Below are positions 16,510 through 25,214 of a stretch of DNA of 64,000 bases, one piece after another (position 1 is the first letter of the stretch; each line of letters begins with the position of its first letter). The notes beneath the pieces were generated by a model, which did no database searches, was not told where the DNA came from, and worked only from the letters and a program-made list of their open reading frames with translations. Both the position numbers and the translations under genes were made by a program. The DNA is taken from positions 1 to 64,000 of the forward strand of contig CALDUY010000013.1 of the NCBI GenBank assembly GCA_937923405.1, read 5' to 3'. Source of the stretch: an uncultured Gemmataceae bacterium (GTDB lineage: Bacteria > Planctomycetota > Planctomycetia > Gemmatales > Gemmataceae).

Positions 16510-17262
16510 ATGGCACTGATTGAACTGCGCGATCTGAAGAAAATTTATGATCTGGGGGAGATTCAGGTAGCCGCTCTCAAAGGAGTCACCCTGGACATTC
16601 ACGAAGGGGAGTTTCTGGCTCTGATCGGGCCGTCTGGTTCAGGGAAATCCACACTCATGAACAGCCTGGGTTGCCTGGATCGCCCAACAGGAGGAAGTTA
16701 CCGACTGGCCGGCGAGGAAGTAGCTGGCCTGGACCGGAACGAACTGGCCCGTCTGCGCAACCGGCGCATCGGCTTCGTCTTTCAGAACTTCAACCTCCTC
16801 TCGCGAACGACAGCCCTGGAGAACGTCGAGGCTCCACTGTTGTACAATCGCGATTGTCCGCGTTGGGAGCGCAAAAAACGCGCCATCAAACTACTGGAGC
16901 GGGTTGGCTTGGGCGATCGTCTGGATCATCGCCCCAATCAGTTGTCCGGCGGACAGCAACAGCGCGTCGCCATCGCTCGCTCTTTGGTGAATCGACCGTC
17001 GATCCTGTTGTGCGACGAACCGACCGGCAACCTCGACACGCGCACTAGCCGCGAGATCATGGCCTTTTTTCGCGAGCTGAACCGTCAGGACGGGTTGACG
17101 GTGATTCTTGTCACCCACGATCTTGAAGTCGCCCGAAAGACCGATCGCGCGTTGGTGTTGATCGATGGCGAGGTCGTTATCGATACCAAGGACATCGAAC
17201 GGGCTGCCCAGGTGTTGCAGCGACGTATGCGCTCCGACGAAGACGAGGGGGAACAATCGTGA
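16510..17262 (+). CDS. ABC transporter ATP-binding protein (MacB/LolD family)
   Basis: A 250-residue nucleotide-binding subunit. Walker A is GPSGSGKST, the Q-loop region is FVFQNFNLLSR, the signature is LSGGQQQRVAIARSL, Walker B is ILLCDEPTGNLD with the D-loop following, and the switch His is in LVTHD. It is of the MacB/LolD class that energises FtsX-type permeases. The start is ambiguous: the ATG at 16510 begins the conserved MALIELRDLKK, while an ATG at 16498 adds four residues. The stop overlaps the GTG start of the TolC-like gene. Confidence 0.95.
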   Translation: MALIELRDLKKIYDLGEIQVAALKGVTLDIHEGEFLALIGPSGSGKSTLMNSLGCLDRPTGGSYRLAGEEVAGLDRNELARLRNRRIGFVFQNFNLLSRTTALENVEAPLLYNRDCPRWERKKRAIKLLERVGLGDRLDHRPNQLSGGQQQRVAIARSLVNRPSILLCDEPTGNLDTRTSREIMAFFRELNRQDGLTVILVTHDLEVARKTDRALVLIDGEVVIDTKDIERAAQVLQRRMRSDEDEGEQS

Positions 17263-19223
17263 ATCGTCGCTGGCGAACCGCGCTGCTCTTCGGTGTGTTG
17301 TCGATCCTTCCCACCGGCTGCTCGCTGACTGCCCATCAGTTGCTGGGCTACTCGATCTTGCCCGAGCAGACGACGCTACCGATCCGCGATCCGTCTCAGT
17401 TACCCACCGCGCCGCCGCCAGAGATGCCGCCACCGCGCACCGTCACCGACACCCAACCCCAGACCGGTGAGTGGCGCTTGTCGCTGGATCAGGCGATTCG
17501 CATCGCCTTGAAGAACGCCGAGGTGGTTCGCTTTCTTACGGGGCTGAGTGCCTCGTCGAGCGGACAAACGATCTACGACGTGGCCATCACGAACACTGGC
17601 GTCGACGTACAACAAGCTCGCTTTGATCCGAACTTCTCGTGGATCAACCGCTATGACCACACGGAATTGCCCCGAGCAAACGCAGATCCGTTCTTGCGTC
17701 CGTTGGCTCAGTTTCTCGGAGCGATCGCCGACGAATACACGATGGATGCCCGCATCTCCAAGACGAATCTGCTGGGTGGGGAGAGCGAACTACGTTGGCT
17801 GGAGTCTCCGGCTGGCATCAGCACACGTCGTCCCGATAGCTTTCTAAGTCGACTCGACAGACCGTTGCTCAATCCGTCGAACGATAACTCCCTGCTGCTG
17901 GGCTATCGTCAACCGCTGCTCCAGGGCGGCGGATTTTTGCTCAACACCGCGCCGATCGTCATTGCTCGCATCGACACCGAACGTTCCTTCTTTCAGTACA
18001 AGGACAGCGTGCAGGAACTGGTGCGAGGCGTGATTGAGGCTTATTGGGCGTTGGTGCAAGCGCGCGTCGATGTTTGGGCCAGACAGATTCAGGTGGACAC
18101 CGCCGAGGAGCAGGCTCAACGAGAAGCGGCTCGGCTGAAGGTCGGTCTGGCTGCACGCAGTGACGAGGCACAAGCGCGAACGTCCTACAACCGCTTTCGC
18201 GCTAATCTGATCGCCGCCAAGGCCAACGTTCTGGCCCGTGAAGGGGCGCTGCGCAACATTCTTGGCCTGCCGCCCAGCGATCATCTGGAGATCGTTCCCG
18301 ACTCGGTTCCGACCGACAAACGCTATAAAGCGGAGTGGAAAAATCTGTTAGGGTTGATTGAGCAGCGCCGACCAGACATCATCGAGTTAAAGCTGATCCT
18401 GGAAGCCGACCGTATTCGTTTGTATCAGGCCGAGAACCAGACTCTGCCCCGTTTGGATCTGGAGACACGCCTCCGCTGGAACGGGTTGACCGGTTATCTG
18501 GAGAACGGCCAGCGCGTGGCGACGAATTTCGGCGAGTACACCGACTACAGTGTGGCCATCAACTTTTCGGTGCCGTTCTTCCTCCGCGAAGGCCGAGCGC
18601 GAGTGCGCGAACGAGCCTTGCTGCTGGCTCGGGATCGCGCCAACCTGCAACAGGCCTTGCACAAAGCAGCGCACGACGTGGCGATCACCATTCGCGACAT
18701 CGATAGCTCTTACGAGCAGTATTTGGCGTTCAAAGAGACCCGCGCCGCCGCCGACATCAACCTGCGGGTGCAGCTCGCTCAGTTCGAGGTGGGACGAACC
18801 ATCTACCTTAACGTCTTGCAGGCGCTGAACGACTGGGGCGATGCTGTTTCCGCAGAGGCGCAGCAGTTGACACAGTACAACATCAATCTAGCCCGACTGG
18901 AGCAGCAGAGCGGGACGATTCTGGAGACGCACGGTCTGGTCTTCGCCGAGGAACGTTTCCGCTTCGCCGGCCCAGCAGGCTGTCTGACCGAGGGTCGCGA
19001 TTATCCCGCTGCCGTGCCGGTCGATGGCTCGCCCACGCGGTATCCCTCGACCAATCAACCGGGCGAGAATGCCTTTGATCTGACTAAGCCGGTGCCGCGT
19101 AGCGGGAAGGAGAAGGACGGTGGCTTGCCTGCGCCGAGGAAAGAGCCGGAACCGTTGTTGCCGCCGCCTCGTCCGGTGGTGCCCGACGACGCCCTGCCGG
19201 GACGTGGTCCAGTAGGCCCTTGA
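17259..19223 (+). CDS. TolC-like outer-membrane efflux lipoprotein
   Basis: A 654-residue outer-membrane factor. The N-terminus carries a lipoprotein signal with the lipobox LPTGC (Cys about residue 21). Two TolC-type helical repeats follow: about 70-330, and 360-560 with heptad-rich helices (for example DVAITIRDIDSSYEQYLAFK). The last 90 residues are Pro-rich and polar, an extension not found in E. coli TolC. The GTG at 17259 overlaps the ATPase stop, with GAGGGGG just upstream. It completes the export path of the adaptor-permease-ATPase set. Confidence 0.9.
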   Translation: MNRRWRTALLFGVLSILPTGCSLTAHQLLGYSILPEQTTLPIRDPSQLPTAPPPEMPPPRTVTDTQPQTGEWRLSLDQAIRIALKNAEVVRFLTGLSASSSGQTIYDVAITNTGVDVQQARFDPNFSWINRYDHTELPRANADPFLRPLAQFLGAIADEYTMDARISKTNLLGGESELRWLESPAGISTRRPDSFLSRLDRPLLNPSNDNSLLLGYRQPLLQGGGFLLNTAPIVIARIDTERSFFQYKDSVQELVRGVIEAYWALVQARVDVWARQIQVDTAEEQAQREAARLKVGLAARSDEAQARTSYNRFRANLIAAKANVLAREGALRNILGLPPSDHLEIVPDSVPTDKRYKAEWKNLLGLIEQRRPDIIELKLILEADRIRLYQAENQTLPRLDLETRLRWNGLTGYLENGQRVATNFGEYTDYSVAINFSVPFFLREGRARVRERALLLARDRANLQQALHKAAHDVAITIRDIDSSYEQYLAFKETRAAADINLRVQLAQFEVGRTIYLNVLQALNDWGDAVSAEAQQLTQYNINLARLEQQSGTILETHGLVFAEERFRFAGPAGCLTEGRDYPAAVPVDGSPTRYPSTNQPGENAFDLTKPVPRSGKEKDGGLPAPRKEPEPLLPPPRPVVPDDALPGRGPVGP

Positions 19224-19279
19224 TTCCGAAGCGGCTCCAAGCCTACCCTGGACATACAGAGGTAGAGGGGAGACGCGAC

Positions 19280-19906
19280 ATGGCAGCGCAAGATCTAGTG
19301 GTGGCATTGACCGGAGCAAGCGGCGCGCCGTATGGGGTGCGTCTGCTCCAGGTGTTGCTGGCTGCCGGACGCACCGTGCATCTGACCATCAGTCCCGCCG
19401 CTGCTGAGGTCATCCGCGCCGAGTTGGGGCTGATCGTGCGGATCGATCGCTTCGACCCACGCCCGTTGCTGGGCGAAATTCCGATAAAACAGATTCACTA
19501 TCACCACTATCAGAACTTTCAGGCTGGCATCGCTTCGGGGTCGTTTCTGACTGCTGGCATGGTAATCTGTCCTTGTAGCATGGGCACGGTGGCGGCGATT
19601 GCTCACGGCCTTTCGCAGAATCTAATCCACCGTGCCGCCGACGTTCACCTCAAGGAGCGGCGCAAGCTGATCCTGGTGCCGCGCGAAACGCCGTTGGGGG
19701 TGGTGCAACTAAAAAACCTGCTGGCCTGTGCCGAGGCCGGAGCCGTGGTGATGCCAGCCATGCCTGCGTTTTACACTCAGCCGCGCTCTCTGGAGGACAT
19801 GGTCAATTTCATCGTCGGTCGAGTCTGCGATCAACTTGGTGTCGAGCATCGGCTGCTGCGCCGTTGGGGCGAATCCGAATTCCAAGCACTTCTCCCGAAC
19901 GAGTGA
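19280..19906 (+). CDS. ubiX: Flavin prenyltransferase UbiX
   Basis: A 208-residue flavoprotein that attaches a dimethylallyl group to FMN, making the prenylated cofactor used by UbiD-type decarboxylases. Landmarks: VALTGASGAPYGVRLL at the N-terminus, CPCSMGTVAAIAHGLSQNLIHRAADV in the middle (given as two halves in the protein), LILVPRETPLG, and MPAMPAFYTQP. The ATG at 19280 has GAGGGGAGA upstream; an earlier in-frame start adds 20 unconserved residues. No ubiD lies nearby. In planctomycetes it may serve ubiquinone-like or futalosine-type menaquinone synthesis, an inference from the family only. Confidence 0.95.
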   Translation: MAAQDLVVALTGASGAPYGVRLLQVLLAAGRTVHLTISPAAAEVIRAELGLIVRIDRFDPRPLLGEIPIKQIHYHHYQNFQAGIASGSFLTAGMVICPCSMGTVAAIAHGLSQNLIHRAADVHLKERRKLILVPRETPLGVVQLKNLLACAEAGAVVMPAMPAFYTQPRSLEDMVNFIVGRVCDQLGVEHRLLRRWGESEFQALLPNE

Positions 19907-19970
19907 AGGCAGACAACTTCGCTGGAGATAATATGCTGAGCAACATTGTTCTCGCGAGGTGCCAGAGACC

Positions 19971-20936
19971 ATGCAACGCTTGCTCCGTGACAAGGCTCGC
20001 AAATTCGCCTTTGACGCTCGTGATACTCCGCTACTACGAGTGCAACCCGGGGAGACGTTCGAGATCGAAACCTGGGACGCCAGCGTCGGCTATTTCAAGT
20101 CGCCTGCCGACAAAGCCATCCCAGCCCTACGACCGGGGTTCGACCGCACTCCGCCCCTGGTCAATCCGATTGGCGGCCCGGTGTACGTCGAGGGAGCCAA
20201 GCGCGGCGATGCTCTGGTGGTGACGATCGAAGAGATCCTCGTGGCCGACTTTTCCTGGACCGCCATCGGACCACGTCGAGGACCGCTGGGCGAATCGACC
20301 CGCTGGCCGGAATTGTCGAGCGAGTACACCACGAAGATCTTTCGCCACACGCCGGGACCATCGGGTACGCTTCGGGACGGCACCTTGCACTTCAGCGATC
20401 GAGTGTCGTGGCCGATCACGCCGTTCGTTGGCACCATCGGCGTGGCTCCCGATCGCGAGGTGACAACGAGCAACGACGGCCAGGGAGAGTGGGGCGGCAA
20501 TCTGGACATTCGCGATGTCGCACCGGGCAATCGCATCTATCTGCCGATCTTCCACGACGGGGCGTTGTTCTATCTGGGCGACGTACACGCCAGTCAGGGC
20601 GACACCGAGTTCACCGGCACCGCGGCGGAGACCTGCGCGACGGTGCGCCTCAAGCTCGACGTGCTGCCGGGCAAGAGGATTCCCTGGATGCGGATCGAGA
20701 AGCCCAACGCCCTGGTGGCGGTGAGCGCCAACCGCCCGCTGGAGGCGGCGGTCGAGACAGCGACGATTCAGCTCATGGACTGGCTCATCAGCGACTACGG
20801 CTGGACCGCCACCGATGCTTACTGCCTGGTGACGACCTGCCCGGAGTTTCGCATCCACGTGTACCAGATGTGCAAGATCGGCAAGCTAAGTTTCGTCGCG
20901 GGGGCGGAGGTGGCGAAAAAAGTAGCCTGCGGCTGA
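19971..20936 (+). CDS. Acetamidase/formamidase family protein
   Basis: A 321-residue member of the FmdA/AmdA family, which hydrolyses formamide or acetamide to ammonia and the acid. Visible hallmarks are EWGGNLDIRDV near residue 180, GALFYLGDVHASQGDTEFTG with the conserved His and acidic residues near 205, and a C-terminal DAYCLVTTCPEFRIHVYQM. Length is slightly shorter than classic formamidases (about 400), as in many small bacterial members. The start is uncertain between the ATG at 19971 and a GTG at 19959. It lies 64 bases after ubiX, on the same strand; a functional tie to UbiX is not evident. Confidence 0.88.
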   Translation: MQRLLRDKARKFAFDARDTPLLRVQPGETFEIETWDASVGYFKSPADKAIPALRPGFDRTPPLVNPIGGPVYVEGAKRGDALVVTIEEILVADFSWTAIGPRRGPLGESTRWPELSSEYTTKIFRHTPGPSGTLRDGTLHFSDRVSWPITPFVGTIGVAPDREVTTSNDGQGEWGGNLDIRDVAPGNRIYLPIFHDGALFYLGDVHASQGDTEFTGTAAETCATVRLKLDVLPGKRIPWMRIEKPNALVAVSANRPLEAAVETATIQLMDWLISDYGWTATDAYCLVTTCPEFRIHVYQMCKIGKLSFVAGAEVAKKVACG

Positions 20937-20980
20937 TCCTGGTTCTGCCGCGAGCCTCAGGACAAATCGCTGCTTCGGAC

Positions 20981-21008
20981 TTGACAAATTCCGCAGATCG
21001 GTTATCGT
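20981..21008 (+). promoter_or_regulatory. Promoter of the ars operon
   Basis: TTGACA (20981-20986), a perfect -35, is followed after 16 bases by TATCGT (21003-21008), a weak -10 that overlaps the ArsR operator. This layout fits repression by blocking RNA polymerase. Confidence 0.6.
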
Positions 21009-21026
21009 TAATCGTGGATTGACGAT
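21004..21026. promoter_or_regulatory. Putative ArsR operator 1
   Basis: An imperfect palindrome ATCGTTAATC-GTG-GATTGACGAT with one mismatch across ten base pairs. It overlaps the promoter and ends ten bases before the arsR start codon. A closely similar site lies before arsD. Confidence 0.6.
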
Positions 21027-21038
21027 GAAAGGAATATG

Positions 21039-21371
21039 ATGAAGAACTCCAAGTGTTGCCCTGGTCAAACCCAGACAGAAGAACCCTCGCGAAAGCAGGA
21101 AGTGGGCGGCGACGAGGAAATCGCTCGGTTAGCGTGGGCGGTTGCGCACCCCGCTCGTGTGCGGATTCTGCGCATCCTGCTCAGCCGCAAGGCTTGTATC
21201 TGTGGCGAACTCGTCGACCTGATGCCGTTGGCCCAATCTACGGTTTCCCAGCATCTGAAGATCCTCAAGGAGGCCGGTTTGGTTCAGGGCGAGATCGATG
21301 GGCCTAAGATTTGCTACTGTGTCAACCAGAGTGGTCTTGCCCGTCTCAAGGAACTGGTGGCCGAGTTGTGA
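21039..21371 (+). CDS. arsR: ArsR-family metalloregulator
   Basis: A 110-residue SmtB/ArsR winged-helix repressor. The DNA-reading helix is AQSTVSQHLKILKEAGLVQG. The CxC pair in KACICGEL occupies the place of the ELCVCDL arsenite site of classic ArsR, and an extra Cys pair lies at the N-terminus (NSKCCPG). Binding of As(III) should release it from DNA. The ATG at 21039 is better spaced from AAAGGA than the one at 21036. First gene of the ars operon, with its operator over the promoter. Confidence 0.93.
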   Translation: MKNSKCCPGQTQTEEPSRKQEVGGDEEIARLAWAVAHPARVRILRILLSRKACICGELVDLMPLAQSTVSQHLKILKEAGLVQGEIDGPKICYCVNQSGLARLKELVAEL

Positions 21372-21395
21372 AGCGACTTTTTTCGTTATGTTGAA

Positions 21396-21418
21396 ATCGT
21401 TAATCGTCGATAGACATT
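21396..21418. promoter_or_regulatory. Putative ArsR operator 2, between arsR and arsD
   Basis: ATCGTTAATC-GTC-GATAGACATT: the left arm and central spacing repeat operator 1 exactly, while the right arm is weaker. It lies 23 bases before the arsD start and suggests a second regulatory site inside the operon, perhaps for ArsR or ArsD. Confidence 0.5.
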
Positions 21419-21440
21419 CTATAAATCGGAGGAACGAATC

Positions 21441-21800
21441 ATGGGAATGCTCGAAGTATTTGATCGCCCTTTGTGCTGCTCGACCGGCATCTGCGGTCCC
21501 AGCGTGGACCCGGCGCTGGTTCACTTTGCCGCCGATCTGGACTGGCTCAAGAGTCAGGGTGTGGAGCTTCATCGCTATAACCTGGCGTTCGAGCCGGCCG
21601 CCTTCACCAAGTACGAACAGGTCAAGGAAGCGCTTCGTGTCGGACAGGTCGCCTGCCTGCCGCTGCTCCTCAAAGACGGCCAGATTGTCAGCCAAGGGCG
21701 ATACCCCGCTCGCGGTGAACTGGCGGCATGGTTTGGCATGACGGACAAACAAGAACCGATCGCGACTCCAGCACCCTGTTGTCAGTCGGGTTGCTGTTGA
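21441..21800 (+). CDS. arsD: ArsD arsenic metallochaperone / trans-acting repressor
   Basis: A 119-residue protein with the thioredoxin-like ArsD fold. Cys12, Cys13 and Cys18 in RPLCCSTGICG match the three chaperone cysteines of E. coli ArsD at the same positions; these hand As(III) to the ArsA ATPase. Two more vicinal pairs close the protein (CCQSGCC, about residues 113-119), as in the E. coli protein. CGGAGGAA precedes the ATG. It is directly followed by arsA, 14 bases downstream. Confidence 0.95.
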   Translation: MGMLEVFDRPLCCSTGICGPSVDPALVHFAADLDWLKSQGVELHRYNLAFEPAAFTKYEQVKEALRVGQVACLPLLLKDGQIVSQGRYPARGELAAWFGMTDKQEPIATPAPCCQSGCC

Positions 21801-21814
21801 AAGGATGATGTCTC

Positions 21815-23587
21815 ATGGACTTTCTCAATCAAGTAACACGCAACTTGTTCTTCACCGGCAAAGGCGGCGTCGGCAAAACCTCGGTGGCCTGTGCCTCGGC
21901 AGTCGCTCTGGCAGATCGGGGCAAGAACGTTTTGCTCGTGAGCACAGATCCAGCCAGTAATCTCGACGAGGTGTTGGGCACCAGGCTCGGACAAACGCCG
22001 ACGCCGGTGCCAGGAGTCGATCGCTTGTGGGCCATGAACATTGACCCCGAAGAGGCAGCGCGAGCCTATCGCGAAAAGATGGTCGCTCCGTATCGCGGCG
22101 TGCTGCCCGAAGCGGCCATTGCCAGCATGGAGGAACAGTTCTCCGGCTCATGCACGATCGAGATTGCCGCCTTCGACGAGTTTTCCCAGCTGTTGGGCGA
22201 TGCTTCGACGACCGCCGTGTTCGATCATGTCCTCTTTGACACCGCTCCGACCGGGCATACCTTGCGACTGCTTTCGTTGCCTAGTGCCTGGGACGGCTTC
22301 ATGAGCAACAACTCGACGGGCACTTCGTGTCTTGGCCCGCTCGCGGGACTGCAGGCACAGCAGAAACTGTATCAACAGACCGTGCGTGCGCTGGGCGATC
22401 CTGCCGTTACCATGCTCGTGTTGGTGACTCGGCCTGAAGCGGCCGCGTTGCGGGAAGCCGATCGAACCTGTGGTGAACTGGCCGATCTGGGAGTCAACAA
22501 CCAGCATTTGGTAGTCAACGGCGTCTTTTCGGCTGTCGATTCAGACGATCCCGTCGCTGTCGCGATGAGTCGCCGTGCTGAGGTCGCTCTGAATCAGATG
22601 CCCCGACGGATCGCTGCCCTGCCACGTACCTCGATACCGCTGGCACCACGAAGTATCCTGGGGCCGACCGTGCTACGCGCCTTTGCCGCTGGAGCCGACT
22701 TGATCGGCGAGAAGGCAGTCCAGGCCAAGTCAGGGCCTTTGCCCTCGCTCAATGAGTTGATCGACCAGCTCGCCGCCAATGGAAGCGGTGTCATCCTGAC
22801 CATGGGCAAGGGGGGAGTGGGAAAAACGACCCTCGCTGCCGCGATTGCCGTGGCCTTGGCCGATCGAGGCTACCCAGTTCTTCTATCGACCACCGACCCG
22901 GCTGCACACCTTGCCGATGCGGTCGATGGCTCGCTTGCCAACTTGAAACTCAGCCGCATCGATCCCGTGGCCGAGACCGCCAGCTATTCCGCTGAAGTGA
23001 TGAACACAGCTGGGGCAACTCTGGACGAAAAGGGCAGGGCATTGCTGGAGGAAGATCTCCGCTCCCCTTGTACCGAGGAGATTGCCGTCTTCCGAGCATT
23101 TGCTCGCGCCGTCGAGGACGGGCGGAATGGGTTTGTGGTACTCGATACCGCACCCACGGGGCACACGATTCTGTTGCTGGACGCAGCCCTGGCGTACCAT
23201 CGAGAAGTCACACGTCAGACCAGCGCCATGCCGCCTGAAGTCGAGTTGCTTTTACCCCGGTTGCGCGATCCCGAGATGACTCGTGTTCTGCTCATCACGC
23301 TACCCGAAGCTACACCGGTACACGAGGCGGCGAAGCTGCAGGAGGATCTGCAACGTGCGGAGATTCGACCGTTTGCCTGGGTCATCAACCAAAGTCTTAC
23401 TCCATTGAGCGTAACCGATCCCGTGCTGCGCTCTCGACGCGCCCAGGAGACCGCCTACATCCGTGAGGTGGTCGAGCAGCACGCCAAGCGAGTCGCCCTG
23501 GTGGCCTGGCAGCTAGACACCCCCGTCGGCTTGGAGCGATTACGTGAACTGATTCATGGAGAGATCCCAGCTTTTCAACCGAGTTGA
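21815..23587 (+). CDS. arsA: Arsenite-translocating ATPase ArsA (two-domain)
   Basis: A 590-residue protein with two homologous halves, as in E. coli ArsA. P-loops are FFTGKGGVGKTSVA near residue 10 and TMGKGGVGKTTLAA near 330; each half also has the DTAPTGHT signal-transduction motif. The three metal-site cysteines are present at residues 113 (SCTIEIAAF), 172 (SCLGPLAG) and 419 (PCTEEIAVF), matching Cys113, Cys172 and Cys422 of the E. coli protein. So it should be an As(III)-stimulated ATPase. Its usual membrane partner ArsB is absent; the only permease in the operon is ArsG-like, three genes downstream. Confidence 0.96.
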   Translation: MDFLNQVTRNLFFTGKGGVGKTSVACASAVALADRGKNVLLVSTDPASNLDEVLGTRLGQTPTPVPGVDRLWAMNIDPEEAARAYREKMVAPYRGVLPEAAIASMEEQFSGSCTIEIAAFDEFSQLLGDASTTAVFDHVLFDTAPTGHTLRLLSLPSAWDGFMSNNSTGTSCLGPLAGLQAQQKLYQQTVRALGDPAVTMLVLVTRPEAAALREADRTCGELADLGVNNQHLVVNGVFSAVDSDDPVAVAMSRRAEVALNQMPRRIAALPRTSIPLAPRSILGPTVLRAFAAGADLIGEKAVQAKSGPLPSLNELIDQLAANGSGVILTMGKGGVGKTTLAAAIAVALADRGYPVLLSTTDPAAHLADAVDGSLANLKLSRIDPVAETASYSAEVMNTAGATLDEKGRALLEEDLRSPCTEEIAVFRAFARAVEDGRNGFVVLDTAPTGHTILLLDAALAYHREVTRQTSAMPPEVELLLPRLRDPEMTRVLLITLPEATPVHEAAKLQEDLQRAEIRPFAWVINQSLTPLSVTDPVLRSRRAQETAYIREVVEQHAKRVALVAWQLDTPVGLERLRELIHGEIPAFQPS

Positions 23588-23600
23588 GAGGAGGTCGGTC

Positions 23601-23855
23601 ATGCGCACCATTCACATTCTTGGCACAGGCTGCGGGAAGTGCCAGACCCTGTTCGACAATGCCCGCAAGGCGGTCGAAGTGACCGGCGCGGACTACGAAG
23701 TGGTCAAAGTCACGGACATTGTGGAGATGTTATCGTTTCACGCCATTGGGTTGCCAGCCCTGGCAATCGATGGTCAGGTCAAGTCGAGTGGACGGGTACT
23801 GAGCGCGGAGGAGATCAAGCCACTTTTGTTACAGGCGTCAGGAGGATTGTCATGA
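23601..23855 (+). CDS. arsE: Small thioredoxin-fold redox protein, ArsE-like
   Basis: An 84-residue thioredoxin-like protein with a CGKC active site (Cys11, Cys14) near the N-terminus and the cis-Pro in GLPALAIDG, like the TM0996/MTH895 group of small glutaredoxins. GAGAGGAGG precedes the ATG at 23601; an earlier frame start overlaps arsA and lacks a ribosome site. By position, directly before ArsF- and ArsG-like genes, it fits ArsE of the arsEFG system for aromatic arsenicals. The arsE symbol rests on context more than on sequence. Confidence 0.75.
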   Translation: MRTIHILGTGCGKCQTLFDNARKAVEVTGADYEVVKVTDIVEMLSFHAIGLPALAIDGQVKSSGRVLSAEEIKPLLLQASGGLS

Positions 23856-24316
23856 ACCTCAGACGTCTTCTAACGGTAGGGTTGCTCGCCTTCGTCGCGG
23901 TAAGTCTGGCCGCGGCGATCGCCGACGTCGCCGGACTGACCCGAGCATCTGACCAGGCCGCCGAGCCGCTCGGTGAGAGTGTTTTGGGTGAAAAGCTGGT
24001 GGTCTATTATTTTCACACCGACACACGGTGTACAACCTGTCGCATCATGCAGAGCCATGCTCATGAGGCAGTCATGGAGCGAGTAGAAGCAGGTGCTCTC
24101 GACTGGCGTGTGGTGAATTACCAGCAGCCAAATCACCGCCATTTCGTAACTGAGTTCGATCTGTACTCTCCCTCGGTTATCCTGGCGCTGTACCGCGACG
24201 GTGAGGTGGCGCGGTGGAAAAACCTGGAGCGAATCTGGGAACTGGAGGACAACCGAGCCGGCTTCATCGAGTATATGCACGACGAAATTGCCAGCTTCAG
24301 GGAGGCCCAACCATGA
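23852..24316 (+). CDS. arsF: ArsF-like exported thioredoxin-fold protein
   Basis: A 154-residue protein with an N-terminal membrane or signal segment (LLTVGLLAFVAVSLAAAIA), then a thioredoxin-like domain with HTDTRCTTCRIMQ, giving Cys60 and Cys63 as a CxxC pair. This pattern matches the ArsF family described with ArsE and ArsG. The ATG at 23852 overlaps the ArsE stop by four bases, and its own stop overlaps ArsG in ATGA. It probably acts outside the cytoplasmic membrane in electron transfer with ArsG. Family knowledge links ArsEF to reduction of nitroaromatic arsenicals. Confidence 0.78.
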   Translation: MNLRRLLTVGLLAFVAVSLAAAIADVAGLTRASDQAAEPLGESVLGEKLVVYYFHTDTRCTTCRIMQSHAHEAVMERVEAGALDWRVVNYQQPNHRHFVTEFDLYSPSVILALYRDGEVARWKNLERIWELEDNRAGFIEYMHDEIASFREAQP

Positions 24317-25002
24317 GTGCGTTGTTCGTGATGATCGGCGGCGCGTTCTGGCTGGGAGTCTTGACCTCGATCAGCCCTTGCCCGCTGGCCACGAATCTGG
24401 CCGCAATCTCCTACATGGGGAGGGATGTCAACTCTCCAAGACGAGTTCTGTTCGCCGGGTTACTGTACATGTTGGGTCGAGTGCTGATTTATGTGACGTT
24501 GGCATCACTCCTGGTTGCCAGTGTACTCTCGACTCCAACGGTTTCGCTCTGGCTGCAAAGTAACCTCAATAAATTCCTGGGGCCACTGCTGATTCTCGTT
24601 GGGATGGTTCTGGTGGGGCTTCTATCGCTGGGCTTGTCGGGTGGCGGCATCAGCGACGCGCTTCGCCAGCGAATAGACCGACTTGGTCTGGCTGGAGCAG
24701 TGATACTTGGCGCGGTCTTCGCTCTCAGTTTTTGCCCTGTCTCGGCTGCTTTATATTTTGGCAGTCTGCTTCCTCTAGCCGTACGAGCAGAGTCAACCCT
24801 CCTCATTCCAGCAGTTTATGGGCTAGGAACCGCGTTACCGGTCTTTGCCTTTGCGTTCCTTCTCATGCTTGGAACTAAGCAACTGGGGGCCGCCTTTAAT
24901 CGCTTGACCCAGGTCGAATGGTGGGTTCGTCACGGTACCGGTGGCGCGATTCTTCTCCTCGGCGTGTATCTCACGCTCCACCACGTCTGGCGACTGGTTT
25001 GA
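24313..25002 (+). CDS. arsG: ArsG-like DsbD/CcdA-fold membrane protein, arsenical efflux permease candidate
   Basis: A 229-residue protein of about six membrane helices with the CcdA/DsbD-beta architecture. Its two cysteines, Cys23 (SISPCPLATN) and Cys141 (LSFCPVSAAL), each precede Pro, as in the redox-active pair of DsbD and CcdA. This is the ArsG pattern; ArsG is reported to export trivalent aromatic arsenicals. The ATG at 24313 overlaps arsF. It is the only membrane transporter of the operon, so it may also be the partner of ArsA, which is inference. Confidence 0.8.
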   Translation: MSALFVMIGGAFWLGVLTSISPCPLATNLAAISYMGRDVNSPRRVLFAGLLYMLGRVLIYVTLASLLVASVLSTPTVSLWLQSNLNKFLGPLLILVGMVLVGLLSLGLSGGGISDALRQRIDRLGLAGAVILGAVFALSFCPVSAALYFGSLLPLAVRAESTLLIPAVYGLGTALPVFAFAFLLMLGTKQLGAAFNRLTQVEWWVRHGTGGAILLLGVYLTLHHVWRLV

Positions 25003-25066
25003 GCCGACACTTCTGAAGACCTCAACTTTCGGTTGAGCTGGATTCTTTATTCTTGGATCTCCCAGA

Positions 25067-25105
25067 CGGCGGCCTCGACCCACGGAGTCAGGGATGGCCG
25101 CCTCC
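25067..25105. terminator. Possible ars operon terminator hairpin
   Basis: GGCGGCC (25069-25075) pairs with GGCCGCC about 22 bases later, below the end of arsG. No T-run follows, so rho-independent action is doubtful. Confidence 0.3.
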
Positions 25106-25214
25106 TTGCTTCCTCCCTAGCGTAATCCGAGTAACTGTTGCTGCCTCCAGCGTGGGAGCACGCGGAGCGAGCTTGTTGTTTCCTTCAGACCGCATGGGGC
25201 CGTGACGTTTCCTC

